This document shows, in pieces, positions 32,163-45,056 of a DNA stretch of 64,000 nt (its first letter is position 1; each line of letters opens with the position of its first letter). The notes beneath the pieces were generated by a model that was not told where the DNA came from, searched no databases, and saw nothing but the letters and a program-made list of their open reading frames with translations. Source of the stretch: Limnanthes douglasii subsp. nivea (taxonomy: Eukaryota; Streptophyta; Magnoliopsida; Brassicales; Limnanthaceae). The stretch is from NCBI GenBank assembly GCA_036936605.1, contig JAUPFV010000001.1:347459081-347523080 (forward strand), written 5' to 3'. The translations under genes were made by a program, and so were the position numbers.

Positions 32163-33420
32163 ATCATCACTCCAACAATCACGAAGGTTACTACTAAAAC
32201 ATCTTCATGAGGCATTATAAGACCACGCAAATCATCATTACTAAAATCCAAAGTCGGGTTTTTATGTAAACATAGAAATGATCCATCAACTGAATGAACT
32301 TCCAATTCATTTCTATATTTCCTTCATGCTTAAACAATTCATGACATCGCATCTCCTCTAAAAACATTGCATAATTCTTGTCGCTTTTATTTCTTTGGTC
32401 TTTTTGAGCTTTCTTCATTTGTATTCGCTTTTATTTTTTATCATTTGTTTTTTATAATTATTTCTAACAATTCTATATTATTAATCACTCATTGAATTTC
32501 ATCATTTAACTAAAAACAATCTCTAATAAAATGCAAATGATCATTGTGATATGCATAATAATACAAACTACTTCTTTTATTGATTCATTTTAACATGACT
32601 ATGTGAGTTTGGTAATTGTTTTGATCTCTTGTCTTATCATATACTACAACCACATGCGTGTTCAATCGAGTAAAATTACGGTTTGGGTTTTCATAATAAG
32701 AAGAACACGATCGATTCATTGGATCCCATATGACTTCCAAAACTCCTTTTCTTTTCCAGAGAATATCCCCTTATTTTTGTCAACTTAGTTCTCAATTTTA
32801 CTCATTTCTTTGTATTGTCTACCTTATATTTTATTATTGTCATATATCAAGCAAGAAACTTTATCACTTCTTTTAATAACTTGTTATCACAAGGTAAACC
32901 CCTCTTAGGCACAGCTAAAGCTACATTCTCATTACAATCTTCCAATGTAGTCATTTCCTTTATAAACCTTTGGACATAATCTCTTACTAATTATTTCTCT
33001 TTTTGAAATAATATAATATGATCATACACATTTTAATGCTTTATGAGCAATAAATTAATGTCGAAATGAAATCTATAATTATACAAAACTATCAATTGAT
33101 CCCGTTGGTAAATTATTAAACCTTCCCGAAGCCATTTCTTTTAACGTCTTTAAAAAATCCCAACATAACAAGATATCATCTCGATTAAATCCTAATATAT
33201 TATTTCAAAAAATTCGAGGTGATGCTCTGGATCAGTTGGTCTGTCTTATTTTTTCATTAGGTAAAGATCAAATTTATTTGGTATATTTCCTTCCAAAATC
33301 CTTCGTGCTAACGACGATTTAGCTAAAGTATACAATGATACTCCTGGTCTTATATCATTTTTTAAGTTTTCTTCAAACCTCTTTCCATTCCCTTTATTCC
33401 GGCTCATTTTTACGATGCTT
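32163..33420 (-). pseudogene. Gag and 5' half of protease of element E
   Basis: Oldest Tat element of the nest, minus strand. Next to D the codons read DDLRGLIMPHEDVLVV and GVMI, matching DDLRGITGPHEDAVVI and GVEI in B; the protease continues at 11279 on the other side of D. Further right, TTLEDCNENVALAV and RDYVQRF (near 32960) match the Gag segment LDDCEESVAMAA and KDYTKRF of B. The GHHDD-like region near 33220 matches the DPDDHIEQF segment. It is heavily decayed and no LTR is recognised. Confidence 0.65.
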
Positions 33421-34979
33421 CATTACTTGATTTATCAATTTTTCTACAACTTTTCCTTACTTAAAATAAGCTTCTTTTTCACAAACGAATTTATCCTTAT
33501 CCAATACTTCAACTAAATTCTCATTATCTATTTCAACAAATTTCTGAGTCATGAGTTGGAAATTTTAGTCTTTAACTCAAATCAATTTTAAAATAAATTT
33601 GACTTACATTTTTTTTATTCTTAACTCATTTATCTGCTACTCTAAGAAATGAAATAAATAATTTGACCTATTATCTTCAGTTGTTGTCGGTAAATGTGGA
33701 ACAATACGTGTATTTTTCGCTATACTTGAGTGTGTTAGATTTTTCATACCACTCCTTGATGTTTTTTAGTTAACATTTCAACTATTTGTCCATATGAATT
33801 TCACCAACGCTTTTTCCTATATTCGTTATTTATTCTTCTTTGGTCTATCTTTATTATTATTTTTATCGACGCATTTGTCAAAAAAATTTATTGATGTTTT
33901 GATTCATATTACTTTACATTCTCATTTCTTTATACTTCTTCATAATATCATTCGTTCATAAAGTACTCAATATTATCGACGGTCAATTGTAAAATATTAC
34001 ACCATAATAGAATCTCATATTTTCCATAATAGGAGATTACGACCGAACGTCATATTTTTTTTATCATTATCCAAAATAGGTATTATATTTTAATTTATAT
34101 TGTTATTATTATTATGGATTATTTTATAGTCACATATTTATTATTTATTTATATTTTTTATAAATACAATTTTAATTTTGTTGGTATTATTATCTAATGT
34201 TGAACTAATATAGTAATTGAGAATTGAGATAGGTGAGGTAGATTTCTGAATCTAAGTTCGACATTCAAGAAGAATTACATTTAAAAATATCATCAAGACT
34301 TAATATCGCCGTTCACTTTATACCAATTGCATATTTTAGTATGCAACTTATTATTTTGACCAAAATGATATTAAAATGTCATGCATAATCATAATTTTGT
34401 GTTGAATTGATAATGCATGTTATTTTTAATTTATAAAATTGATATAAAACTTAAAAAATATATGAATATAAAATATATTTTTTGTTTATGATGTTGTCTA
34501 AGAGACTATATTAATTTTTTAAAATTATAAGCTATATTTATTTATTATGTAAAAATTGAAACCACGTTGTTGCTATGATGCATGTTATTATCAATTTGTT
34601 CGAGTAATTTGGTATTAGTTATATCATTAAATAATATTCTTCAAAGTTATTAAAAAATATCGGAGGATATGAGCTCTCATAAATTTTAAAATCAACTGTT
34701 GGAAATTAAATATATTATACTTCACACTAATATTGGACAATCAAATTATAGTTCCATGCTATGATATATTTACGGAAACTAGGCTTCCATATTAGTGTAA
34801 GATGTTTTCATGTATCATATAATTCAGTTCTTATTGAAATTGTTAGTTTGACATTGCTAATCATTTCCTTTCGTTAGATTTTTTGTTGGATGCAAAAATA
34901 CTACATTTTGTTTTTAAAATTAATTTTCTTTTGAAATTCGGAGCTTCGTCATAATTAAGTTTTAGGTATGGTGAAAAAT
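33421..34979. other. AT-rich DNA, no gene recognised
   Basis: This should include the start of element E Gag and its 5' LTR, but I cannot find their ends. No tRNA, open gene or clear repeat is seen. Confidence 0.4.
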
Positions 34980-35715
34980 CATCTACCAACAAAAAAAACT
35001 TCGTATTAGAATGAATACGTTAGTGGTTGGTCAATGATGTCTACTTCATATGTCTCTCATGCATGTATTTTTTTATTTTGGGCCACCTTAAAAGGCCTCA
35101 TACTAGTGAAGGTGTGTTCATAATTATGAAGAATGATATTTCTCATATTTTAACTGATGTAAGATTTTGACCGCATTGTAACAAACATCCTTTCGAACAA
35201 AGAAGCACTTAGTCTCATCTAAGTTAACTTTCATCAGTTTACTCTAATAAGGTTGTGCACCATCTAAACCATTGATTTTCACTACGGATATATATGCTCA
35301 CTCTATCTGGTTCTATAGAGCCATTCCAACCAGATCACACCGCTTGATACATAAAGCAACTTCACTTCAATCAAGTCACACCAACCAATACATGGAACCA
35401 CTACAACAAGGTCACACTGCATGATATATAGAGCTTAATGAAAAATCTTTCACCTTGAGCATGATTGGTTTATCATATTTAACACTCGAGTATTTTAACC
35501 ATATCATACTTCGTTTGGACCTTGAGAAAGTGTGGACGAGTCTGATCTCCATATAAGTATAATATTGTTTGTTTTGGGTCCAAAAATCCGTATGATTTTT
35601 TTGTTGGTCCACTTCCATAAATATCATATAATGGAGATGTGTTCATATTTACGTACCATAATATTTCTCATGTTTTAATCCATGTGAGATTTCGGCCGCA
35701 TCCTAACATACCATA
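34980..35715 (-). repeat. TRIM-like element F, dispersed copy
   Basis: A copy of the repeat family also found at 42930-45870. LTR-like parts (GGGCCACCTTAAAAGGCCTCATACTAG..., and GTCCACTTCCATAAATATCATATAATGG...) lie near 35075 and 35605, on either side of an internal part with CACCTTGAGCATGATTGG. It contains no coding sequence. Boundaries are approximate. Confidence 0.4.
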
Positions 35716-37389
35716 TACTATTAGATTTTTCTGATTCCAATATCATTACATATTATGATCAAATATCCTTAACCACAAATTTATTCACATAAGTTATTAA
35801 TACTTAATTTCCAAATATATTTATAGTCTTATGGTATTTCATCCCATCCATTTTCATCCCAGTATAAGAGAAAAAAGTAAAATAATGACTATTGTTTATT
35901 GTACACTTTTAAAGTTGATCATTAAAATTGATCATGATACTTAATAACAAAATTAAAATTATATGTTTGTCAAATTTGTTTACCTCTATTTTCACTTTGA
36001 TCTCGCGACCTTTAATATTACGACCCAGTTTATCTTTGGCGAAGGGTTAAAAAACGAATCCATCAAATACAATGTTAATTAACAATTTATTTATCTAATT
36101 TTATGCCATTCTACATACATGTTAGTCATTTTTTATATTATTTCAAATATTAAACAAAAATCGGTAAAATATATATTAAATAAATACTTAAATATTTTCA
36201 TAAGTATCTGGAACATATCGAAGAGATCCACTTATAATCTTAATCGAACATATGGACCGAATATTGAATAAAAAACTATAAAATAAAATTAACACTTAAA
36301 AAATAATAATAATAATAATAATAATAAAAACACCAATAAAATAATCCAAACAAAAATCAAATATCTATTTCAACAAAAAAAACTACAAATAAACATTACA
36401 ATTAACTTGAAAATATCCAATCTTTTACAAGTACCACCATTATGGTGGCACCATATGTACCAAAAGTTAATTATAAGTTTTTATTACAATTTTGATACCA
36501 ACATCATACATAAACTCATCTCGTTCAAAGTCTTAGTCAATAAATTTCAAAGTTTGAAATTTTAAACCGAGACATAAAAATTGTATACCTTAAAACTAAT
36601 ATGGTTAATAAGTTTATAAATGGATTTTCTCCAAAAACGTTGTATTCTAAGAATTGCAAGCCTCTCGATGAACTCTTTTCTTTTTTAGCTTCCTTTTTAT
36701 CATCGTCTATCTTTTAGATTTTCTTCTCAAGCCCCAATTCTCCCCCTGATCGTGACTCAAACTTCTCACCAATAACTGTATTCTACGACATTCAATTTCG
36801 TCTCCTCGTCTCAAAAGTTACATTTTATCCCCAAAAAGACTTAGACTCGTCATTAGTGGACCTTTAACTCCTTAAATTCATGCAAAAATCATCCAAGCTT
36901 GAGCTTACATCTCTCACTCCGAAAGCCCTAAATCCCAAATTAGGGATTTCTGGTCTGATGGATCTCATTGTCCCATATTAATACACATATCAATGAACTC
37001 CTCACAGAGACACAATAATAAGATCGAGGCAGCCCAAAACTGAATTCAAAAGCAAGAACAAGATGAGAAAATAAATCTTCAGAAGAAAGATTTTCCTTCA
37101 CCCTAGAACTCATCGCATTTTTCTTCAGAAAAGAGCACCCATCTACAACTGACTCCAGGAAAATCCTTCAACGATGCGATCAGACCAATGGAAAAAATAA
37201 AAAAACTCTTTCACGAGAACACGAGCTACTCAACCAAAGAGGAATAAAGTACAGTACACTTCTCCAAGCAAAATAACTTCTTTCTCCTCCCATACACGTC
37301 ATTCAATCATTCTTGCATAAATTTAAATTCTCTGGTTCCTTTTCTATTTCTAGTTGGGACCGGAGACATATCTTTATTGAACTAGACTA
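35716..37389. other. AT-rich DNA, no gene recognised
   Basis: Contains a short (AAT)n microsatellite at about 36302-36327. The segment 36640-37389 may be the 5' part of the LINE but shows no clear motif. Confidence 0.4.
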
Positions 37390-37399
37390 ATTGATGACC

Positions 37400-38360
37400 T
37401 TAGGGTTTTGTGGAAATGAAATGTTCGGTCAATTGGCCAGCATTTCATGAGACTGCTCAAGTCGGAGCATGACTTCAATCCTATGAGAGAGTCCCTAGTG
37501 ACCTCAGTATGGGTCACTTTCCCTAGCATTCAAGAGTATTTATACGATAAGAATATCATAGAAAATATAATATAACTAAATCTTTAGGAAAAACTTTGAA
37601 TGTATGGATCCTTAATAATATAGCTAAATTTAATTACTGCCAAACTTGGATAAAACTTGATTTATTCAAGATTTTTAGTGACAAAATTTGGATAGATTCT
37701 AACCACAAATATGGCCAATGGTTGGAGGTTAATTATGGCTACAAACCAGACTATTGTCCAAGATGTCACCTCTTGGACATATTGTTGAAAACTGCAATAA
37801 AGGGAAATATCATATTGTTGAACCTAAAGAGAATATTAATCCATACATAACAAGATACCATAATAAGGCCAATTCTAATGTTAAAGCTAATTGGATCCCT
37901 AAACCAAAGGTTTAATCAATCATAATCAGGAATGACCACCAGAACGATACTCATACTACTGAATATAATATCAATATTGTTAACAATGAAGCTCAACCTG
38001 AAACTCAAGACTCCATGGAAATCAAGACCCACATCGATCATTTACCCAACATTAATAAGCCTATAAATGAATCCGATTTAGAAATTATAGAAGTCTTTCA
38101 TTTTATAGGAACTTAACAATCGAGTCACCTCGTTGATTGACTCTTCTGATGAAGAGCAAACCCATGGATCCCCCAAACCAACTACAATTGGTAGCCTGCC
38201 GGTTAGTCCTTCATCATTCCATATTGAAAACCAAATTGAATTCAATGAAATCACCCCCAAAAAGATCCAGAAATCTAAAGCTAAAGAAAGGAAAAAAATT
38301 ATCAATGGCCCTAAAAAGGTTGCCAAGAATCTAAATATCACTAGTTTTAATAACAATTAA
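37400..38360 (+). pseudogene. LINE ORF1-like remnant (DUF4283 region and CCHC knuckle)
   Basis: Frame pieces LKSEHDFNPMRESLVTSVWVTFPSIQEYLYD (in two parts), GQWLEVNYGYKPDYCPRC near 37740 and an acidic to basic tail ending near 38360. The order matches the nucleic-acid-binding first part of plant LINE proteins. In the knuckle CPRCHLL, the rest of the CCHC motif is lost to a frameshift. Several stops are present. Confidence 0.6.
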
Positions 38361-38610
38361 AAATTTAAATTGGAACCACTAGAGGTATAGAAAATAAAAA
38401 CACAATTAGAAGATTGAAATTCAACATAAAAAAAATCCATAAATTACCTTGCTTTACATGAACCTATGGTTTCTGAAATTAAATTTCCCTCAATCTTAAA
38501 AACTTTAGGCTTTCATGTAATCTATACTAAATATTCTAGATCAAATAGGCTTCCCCTTTGGGATAAAATGAGATCAAATACTAACAACCCACTTGCGTGG
38601 ATTGTTATGT

Positions 38611-38627
38611 GGGGGGGGGGGGGGGGG
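38611..38627 (+). repeat. Homopolymer run of 17 G
   Basis: Seventeen G residues in AT-rich DNA, 116 bp upstream of a run of 11 C (38744-38754). Confidence 0.9.
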
Positions 38628-38743
38628 TTAACTACATTACCAAGCCCTGTGAGAATCTTTATTGTAAAACTTTATTCTTTAAAAGTGTTGATTAGTTTAA
38701 TGATACAATCATTGATTGTAATCTTGACGAGCATGGTTTTATT

Positions 38744-38754
38744 CCCCCCCCCCC
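38744..38754 (+). repeat. Homopolymer run of 11 C
   Basis: Eleven C residues before ATTTACTTGG. It can pair with the G-run upstream. Confidence 0.9.
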
Positions 38755-39639
38755 ATTTACTTGGTTAATTAATTTTTTCTAAAAGACTTGACGAAATCCG
38801 TATAAACAGCCAAATGGGAGACTTCTTTGATAATATAAAAATTAAACATTGGGCAAGAACTTGTTCAGACCATTTCTATATCACTATTACCTTATCAAAC
38901 TCCTCTTTTAAGATAAAATATTCTTTTAAATTCCTCAACATGTGGAAACTCCACCCTCAATTCAACCAAATCATTAAGGACTCTGGATGGCTCCAATATT
39001 TGGTCAGCCCCTTCAAGCCTTCTGGCTTAAACTCAAAAGATTAAATCCCAAATTAAAAGTATAGAATCATGACATCTTTGCCAATGTATTCACTGTTATT
39101 TCCAAGGTTGAGTATGAAATTTTTTTCTTGAAAATACTTATTAAAACTCCCAAAATGATAATGACAAGGAAAATCTTTCTAGGGCCAATGTCAATCTGAT
39201 TCTTCTATCGGTAAGATAAGAATCTTATTGGGAGAAACAAATTTGCATTAATTGGATTAACAATGAAGAAAAAAACACATCCATGTTTCATGATTATGTT
39301 AAAAAGGAAAATAAAGAAGAATAAAATTGATCGTATTTTTTAAAATGGAAAATGGATTGAAGATAAGGATAAAAATTATGTTATAAAATTTTTCAAAGAC
39401 CTTCTTTGTAATCCTCATCCTATTGATCAGTTTGATAACATAAACATCATCCCAAACCTTATCACTAACACTTATAATCAATTACTTATGGATGATCAAT
39501 CTGAAATTGAAAGTGTGAAGGTTGTAAAGACCCTCAATCCCAACAGTGTTGCTTACATAAATGGTTTCAACACTATTTTTTACCATAAGTGTTGGCCTAT
39601 CATAAATCTGACTTCTACCTTGCCATTAAAGATTGTTTT

Positions 39640-40760
39640 ATTGGTATAAAATCCCCAAAAGGTATCTACTCCACTATCATTTGTCTCATTCCAAAAATAG
39701 ATAATCCTAGATAGTGGAAAGACCATAGGCCAATTTCTCTTACATTGTTTTTAATAGATTGATATCTAAGATAATATATGAAAGACTAATACTCATTCTC
39801 CCTAAAATGATCTCTCCTGAGCATGGAGGGTTTGTTCATGGAAGAAAGATCCATAAACATATTCTTCTTTCTCAATAGCTCATTTTTTTTTATCTTAATA
39901 AGAAATCTCTAGGCAGTAATATCTTATTGAAAGTTGACATGGCCAAAGCCTTTAACAAAATCTATCATTCTTTCATATTCAATATCCTTAAACATTTTGG
40001 CTTCAGTAGTAGCTTTATAAACCTTATTAGCAATGGAATATCTTTTGCGTACTTCACCATTAATATTAATGGTGATGATAAATGTTACTTTAAAGGCACC
40101 ATTAGTATTAGGTAGGGAGATCCAATCTCTCATAGTATTTTCATCATCGTTGAAGTATACCACTAAGAGGTATTAATTTTCTCTTTAGCAACTACCATCA
40201 AATGAAATACATGACAAAAAGTATTCTCAATATAAATTGTCCGACATTTGCTGATAACCTCATCATCTACACAAATGGCTCCAGATACAGCATTGAAAGA
40301 TTAAAGTATTTCTTGAACATGTATCAAAATTTCTCTGGTCAAACTATCAATAAATACAAGTTTAGCTAGATTGGTTTCAAGAACAAACCTTTACATTTTA
40401 AATATTTGGGCATGTCTATTCATAAAACCAATAAATTAAATTTATATGATGATTTAGTTAGAAAAGTCATAAACAAAATCAATGATTAGGACAACACCAT
40501 CATCTCATTTCGAGGCAGATTGGTACTCATCCAATCTGTCCTCATGACTATCACCGTCTATTATATGCAAAACGCTATTATCCCTAAATGCTGTTGAATA
40601 GACCGGAAAGACTTATGAACAAATTTTTATGGGGCTCAACAGTTGCTTCTAATTCTTTAATATGGACTAATTGGAACGGCATAAGTAAACCATATCAAGA
40701 GGGTGGTTAAATATCAGAACGTTTTTTGATCTTCAGACCACATTCTTCTGCAAGTTATGG
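39640..40760 (+). pseudogene. LINE reverse transcriptase remnant
   Basis: RT pieces: PEHGGFVHGRKIHKHILLSQ (near 39820), VDMAKAFNKIYHSF (near 39940, with F-N in place of the usual F-D) and GDPISH (near 40118). The active-site box reads FADN at 40247-40258 in place of FADD, so the second catalytic Asp is changed to Asn. KYLGMSIHK follows near 40400. Frame changes separate these blocks. Confidence 0.75.
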
Positions 40761-41739
40761 TATATCCTTAGAGAAAATAAATCATTATGGGCTAATTACA
40801 TGCACTCTATTTACTACATATAATATTACCCTTTAAAAATCATCCATAAAAAATGCTTCCAAAATCTGGAGGAGATTAATTTCCTCCAGAAATCTTGTTG
40901 AACCCTTCATGCATTGGAATCTTGGTACTGGTAAGCTTGGCTTTTCGCTTGATAAATGGTTTGACAATAAGCATTTAACCAGCCTCCCTGAAAATGAAAA
41001 TAACGTTTGGTACAAAATCAAATACGTGAATAAATTTTAGGTTACCATTAAATGGGACTTAGAGAGACTTAGACATATGGTCACCCCTTCCATTATTAAT
41101 AAGGTTGATAAGATCAAAATAGACATACTTAGAGGGACTTATTGATAATTCTAGCATATATAATACTAAGAAAACCTGAAATCATCTTATAACTAAGAAT
41201 CTTGTCCAAACTCTTTATACTAAGATTCGATGGTACTTGCATCCCTTCTAAATACTCTTTTTTACTCTGGAAAGTCCTGAAATGTTAGATATCTATGGAT
41301 CCCAAGCTTCAGAAAAAACATCAAATCATCAAAAGAACAACCCACTTGTTTGTCTAATGTATAACTATATGGCCTATTAATTATCATTTTCCCTTTCTTT
41401 TTCATGTCTCTATTGCTAACTTCATGACCATTTACCACTTTATTAGGTTTGGATTTTGTCCACTAAAAAAACTAAACATATTAGAATTATGCTCCAATTT
41501 TATTTGTTCGACCATCTGGTTTTTCAGGTATAAATCTAAGTACTCTAGCCTTTCTTTCACTTGCAAAGCTATTATTGACAAGATGCATCTCATCTTAAAT
41601 AATCTTCATTTCTCAAATATGACTTATAGAGACCTTTGTAATGGTGAACTTAGTGTGGCTAAACATCTTGGCTATTTTTTCCACAACACATATAGCAAAT
41701 ACCTGATTGTAAATTAGACAAAACCTAAGGCTAGTAAAA

Positions 41740-42180
41740 TAAAATTGAATATCGATGGCTCTTGTGTCCTCAAGGGAGAGTCAAGTGGGGTTGACATCTT
41801 CAGAGACCCTAATGGTAACATCTCTCATGCATATGGTAACCTTTATTGCAAGTGATCTCCTTTGATTGCTGAGTGCAAAGCCATTCTTGATGGCCTTCTC
41901 ATTTGTAACCAAAAGGGTCTTAAGAATATTGATATAAAATCAAATTTATCTCTTATTATTGATATGTTGGCCAATAATGTTGGTTTTTGGTACCTCAAAC
42001 CAATCTTAACTTATTATAGAACTTTAATAACATCTTGTATATCCATCAAGTATATATCTAGAGTCCATAACCAAGCTACAATACATTTTCATGGGCTCTC
42101 TTGCTTGGATGATCTAAAGAAAGAAATGCTAAGGAAAATTAGGTGGTTTGATGATGATGTTTTGAGAAGTTCATTGTGAA
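41740..42180 (+). pseudogene. LINE C-terminal RNase H remnant
   Basis: KLNIDGSCVLKGESSGVDIFRDPNG is split by stops and followed by the 105-codon frame at 41862-42179 (ECKAILDGLLICNQKG, with the catalytic Glu, then a Ser/Ile-rich stretch in place of the DS motif). A second, shorter copy of this domain type is at 46763-47026. Confidence 0.7.
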
Positions 42181-42355
42181 GACCTCTTGAGAAGCCTCCT
42201 CCTCGATGGCCTAATATTATCACTCTAATTATTTTCATTAGTTTGTTCCAAAGATTGTCTAAATTAGACATCTTATAATTTCTTTCAAGATATATATCTC
42301 TATTGTTCAAGTCTTTTTTATTTTTTATCAATAAAAATGGTTTAGGTTTAAAAAA

Positions 42356-42929
42356 AACTAAAAAATAATATATAAAATATTTAAATTTTAGTCTTTCTAT
42401 TTTATTTTAATTAGTCATAATTTGTTACTAGCTTAAAATTTTTATTTGCATTAAGATTTATCATAGTATTTTGTTTTCAGTTTTGATTATTAAGAAAAAA
42501 CTATAAATTGTTTATTTATATATGGATATAAATATAATTTGGAAAAACCCTAGCTATTTAAAAAAATATCATTATTTTATTTTAATAGGTTTTTATAATT
42601 ATATCCTCATTAGAAATTACACTAATTTTATCCTAAGTTTTTTAAATTTAATTTTTGATTTTCAAGCCTTTAATTATATATATTTCTAAATATAAGATAT
42701 AAACATGTTTAAATTTAAAATTTTATATTAAAAAACTTAGTTTTTTCATATAAATAATTATTTTATAATTATATATTTTGGATTAAACAACAATATTTTT
42801 TTAAAGCACGATTTTCAACCCTTAATTTATTTTTTCATCTAAATCGGTTTTTGAACCCCGAATTTTACACATAAACTATAAACGTAAACTTCAAACTTAA
42901 ATTTAACAGATCCCTAACACTAATTTATT
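42356..42929. other. AT-rich DNA, nothing recognised
   Basis: Very AT-rich sequence between the LINE tail and the first TRIM-like repeat. Confidence 0.4.
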
Positions 42930-44140
42930 AAAAATATGTATATCACATATTCTGTTTCCGTATATAAATATGAACAACCGAATTTGTACTATTATGATAT
43001 CGTTCGTTTTGGATCTAAAGGCCTCTAAATGTTTATTTTTTGGCTCACTTCTAAAAGGAATCACACGAGTTGAGATATTTTCTTACTTATATATGATTGA
43101 TCATTTCTATGTTTGGCCGACGTGAGAATTTTTGGTCGCACGTAATAAATCATCATCTCGAACAAAATACCCATTTGGTCTCCTCCCAAGTTTACTTGCA
43201 TCCACTCATTCTAATCATGCTATCCACCACTCGAGAAACAGAGATACTATAGATTTATCCGCTAAGTCAAAGCATATCATACTGTCTGAGTCGTAAAACT
43301 TTCAACATATCTTTCACCTTGAGCATGGTTGATCTATCATGTTTGACACTAGATGATTTAAGCCGTACGAAACTCTATCGAAGCCTGGAGCTTTGATACC
43401 AATTGTTGAGAATATGAAAAAGGCATATTACGCTTTTGTATATAAATTTGAACAACCCAATCTTCGTACCAATATGATATATCCGCTTTGGGTCCGAAAA
43501 TCGACACGACTTTTCTTTTTTTCCACTTTCAACATATCTCATACTAGTTGAGATATGTTCATAAGTATATACCACTGATCATTCCCATGTCTAACCGATA
43601 TGGGACTTTGGATGTCTCTAATAATCCTTATCTCGTACAAACTACCACTTAGTCTCCTCTTAATTAACTTTCATCCACTCACTTAATGGATCTATATACT
43701 CACTTTTATCATACCATGCTGATGATTTTTAAATGTCACTATAATCGTATCACATCATCTTGATACATAGAGTCATGATCACTATAAACGAGGTCATACT
43801 AGTGATCTATAGAGCATATTATTCACTTTGAGCATGGTTGATTGTTCATCATGTTCGACATTCGATAATTTCATATACATCGTGTTTTGTCTATGCTTAA
43901 AGCTCTGATACTATTTGTTGGAATATGTGTACCGCATATTCTGATTCCATATAAATATGAACAATCCAATCTCCGCACTGGTATGATATTATCCCATATC
44001 GGCCCAAAGGCTCACACATATATTATTTTTGGCCACTTCCAAAATGTTGCATACTAGTTGAGATATGTTCTTACTTATATACCACCGATCATTCCCACCT
44101 TAAACAGTATAAGGTAAACCAAATAGAAAAACCATTGTGG
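42930..44140 (-). repeat. TRIM-like element F, tandem units
   Basis: Repeated units of about 500 bp on the minus strand. LTR-like starts (CATATTCTGTTTCCGTATATAAATATGAAC and variants) recur at about 42950, 43410 and 43910. On the minus strand, each of the two later ones is followed within a few bases by a Ty1/copia-type PBS (TGGTATCAAAGCTCC at about 43400, AGTATCAGAGC at about 43905). The internal part CACCTTGAGCATGGTTGAT recurs at about 43317 and 43835. There is no coding sequence. The layout LTR-internal-LTR-internal-LTR fits tandem TRIM copies sharing LTRs. Confidence 0.5.
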
Positions 44141-44260
44141 CCTTCGGGTCTAAAATGAAAAATATTATACTAGTGCAGAGATCAGATTGTTCATACTTAG
44201 ATATAGAAGCAAAATATGTAGTACACATATTCTGCACAAATTATATCAGAGCTTCAGGCC

Positions 44261-44576
44261 TGATGCAGCGCAATGACGAAAAGAAATAACGATAAATGAA
44301 ACTCTAATTCAAAGGTAACATGATAGATGAAACCCTAATCCAAGGGTAACAAAGATTAAAATTTGGCCGAGATAAAAAATATATTATTCCAAAAACTTCA
44401 AATAATTTAAGGCATATCAGGCTTTATATAAGAGACTCAAAACACTAAATTAATATATAAAGAAATAAAATATAATTAAATCTTAATACAATCATATTTG
44501 ATTTAAATAATATAAGATATTTGAATAAAATAAGATAAAATTAAGAAGATTTTGTTAAGGCTTTTGGGCTACATCA
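44261..44576 (-). repeat. 3' LTR of element G
   Basis: A 316-bp terminal repeat matching 45057-45385, including CTTTATATAAGAGA, a likely TATA box. Confidence 0.8.
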
Positions 44577-45056
44577 TCTTCTCCAGGTTGAAAAGAATTC
44601 ATCCTCAGATTCACAACACCATCACTATTAACAACCAAAATTATTTTATTTTTTCAATTGTTACACTAGGAATTTTAATTATTTTCCTTATCAGAATAAG
44701 GTAATTATTCTCGAGTATTCCTTATTGAAAGTCACACTGAATCCATCTAGTTGATGAAAGAAAATTGGTTTCGAAAGCCTTTTCATAGCCTAAAAACTAT
44801 ACCTTTTGTCCAGTTGATGAAAAAAGTTAGTTTTGAAAACCTCTTCATGGCTTGAGACAACATTTTGATAAACATGTTTCTCCTTGATCCGACGATTGGT
44901 AGCCAATTTAAACGTCTGGTGTTCTCGCATACCAAACGATCTTCGAGATCTTAATGACCATATATGTTGTTCTCTTATTTAGATCTTGAATCAGATGAAA
45001 TCAGGATACAGAAACATGCTTGCCTCGTAGCAGAAACTGAGGCTATGATACCAAAC

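Larger units (their letters stand above)
38440..39060 (+). pseudogene. LINE endonuclease remnant with poly-G and poly-C runs
   Basis: Decayed apurinic-type endonuclease: LALHEPMVSEIKF near the start, SNTNNPLAWIVM before the G-run, FTWLINFSKRLDEI after the C-run and CSDHFYI (SDH box) near 38865. The catalytic GDFN motif is expected right after WIVM, where 17 G residues now stand. No function is possible. Confidence 0.6.
37390..42355 (+). mobile_element. LINE (L1-type, RNase H-bearing) remnant
   Basis: A decayed plant non-LTR retrotransposon on the plus strand with the usual domain order: an ORF1-like part with a DUF4283-type region and CCHC knuckle, an endonuclease remnant, RT, and a terminal RNase H. 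An A-rich end follows near 42335-42355. All frames are interrupted. The 5' end is not defined. Confidence 0.8.
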
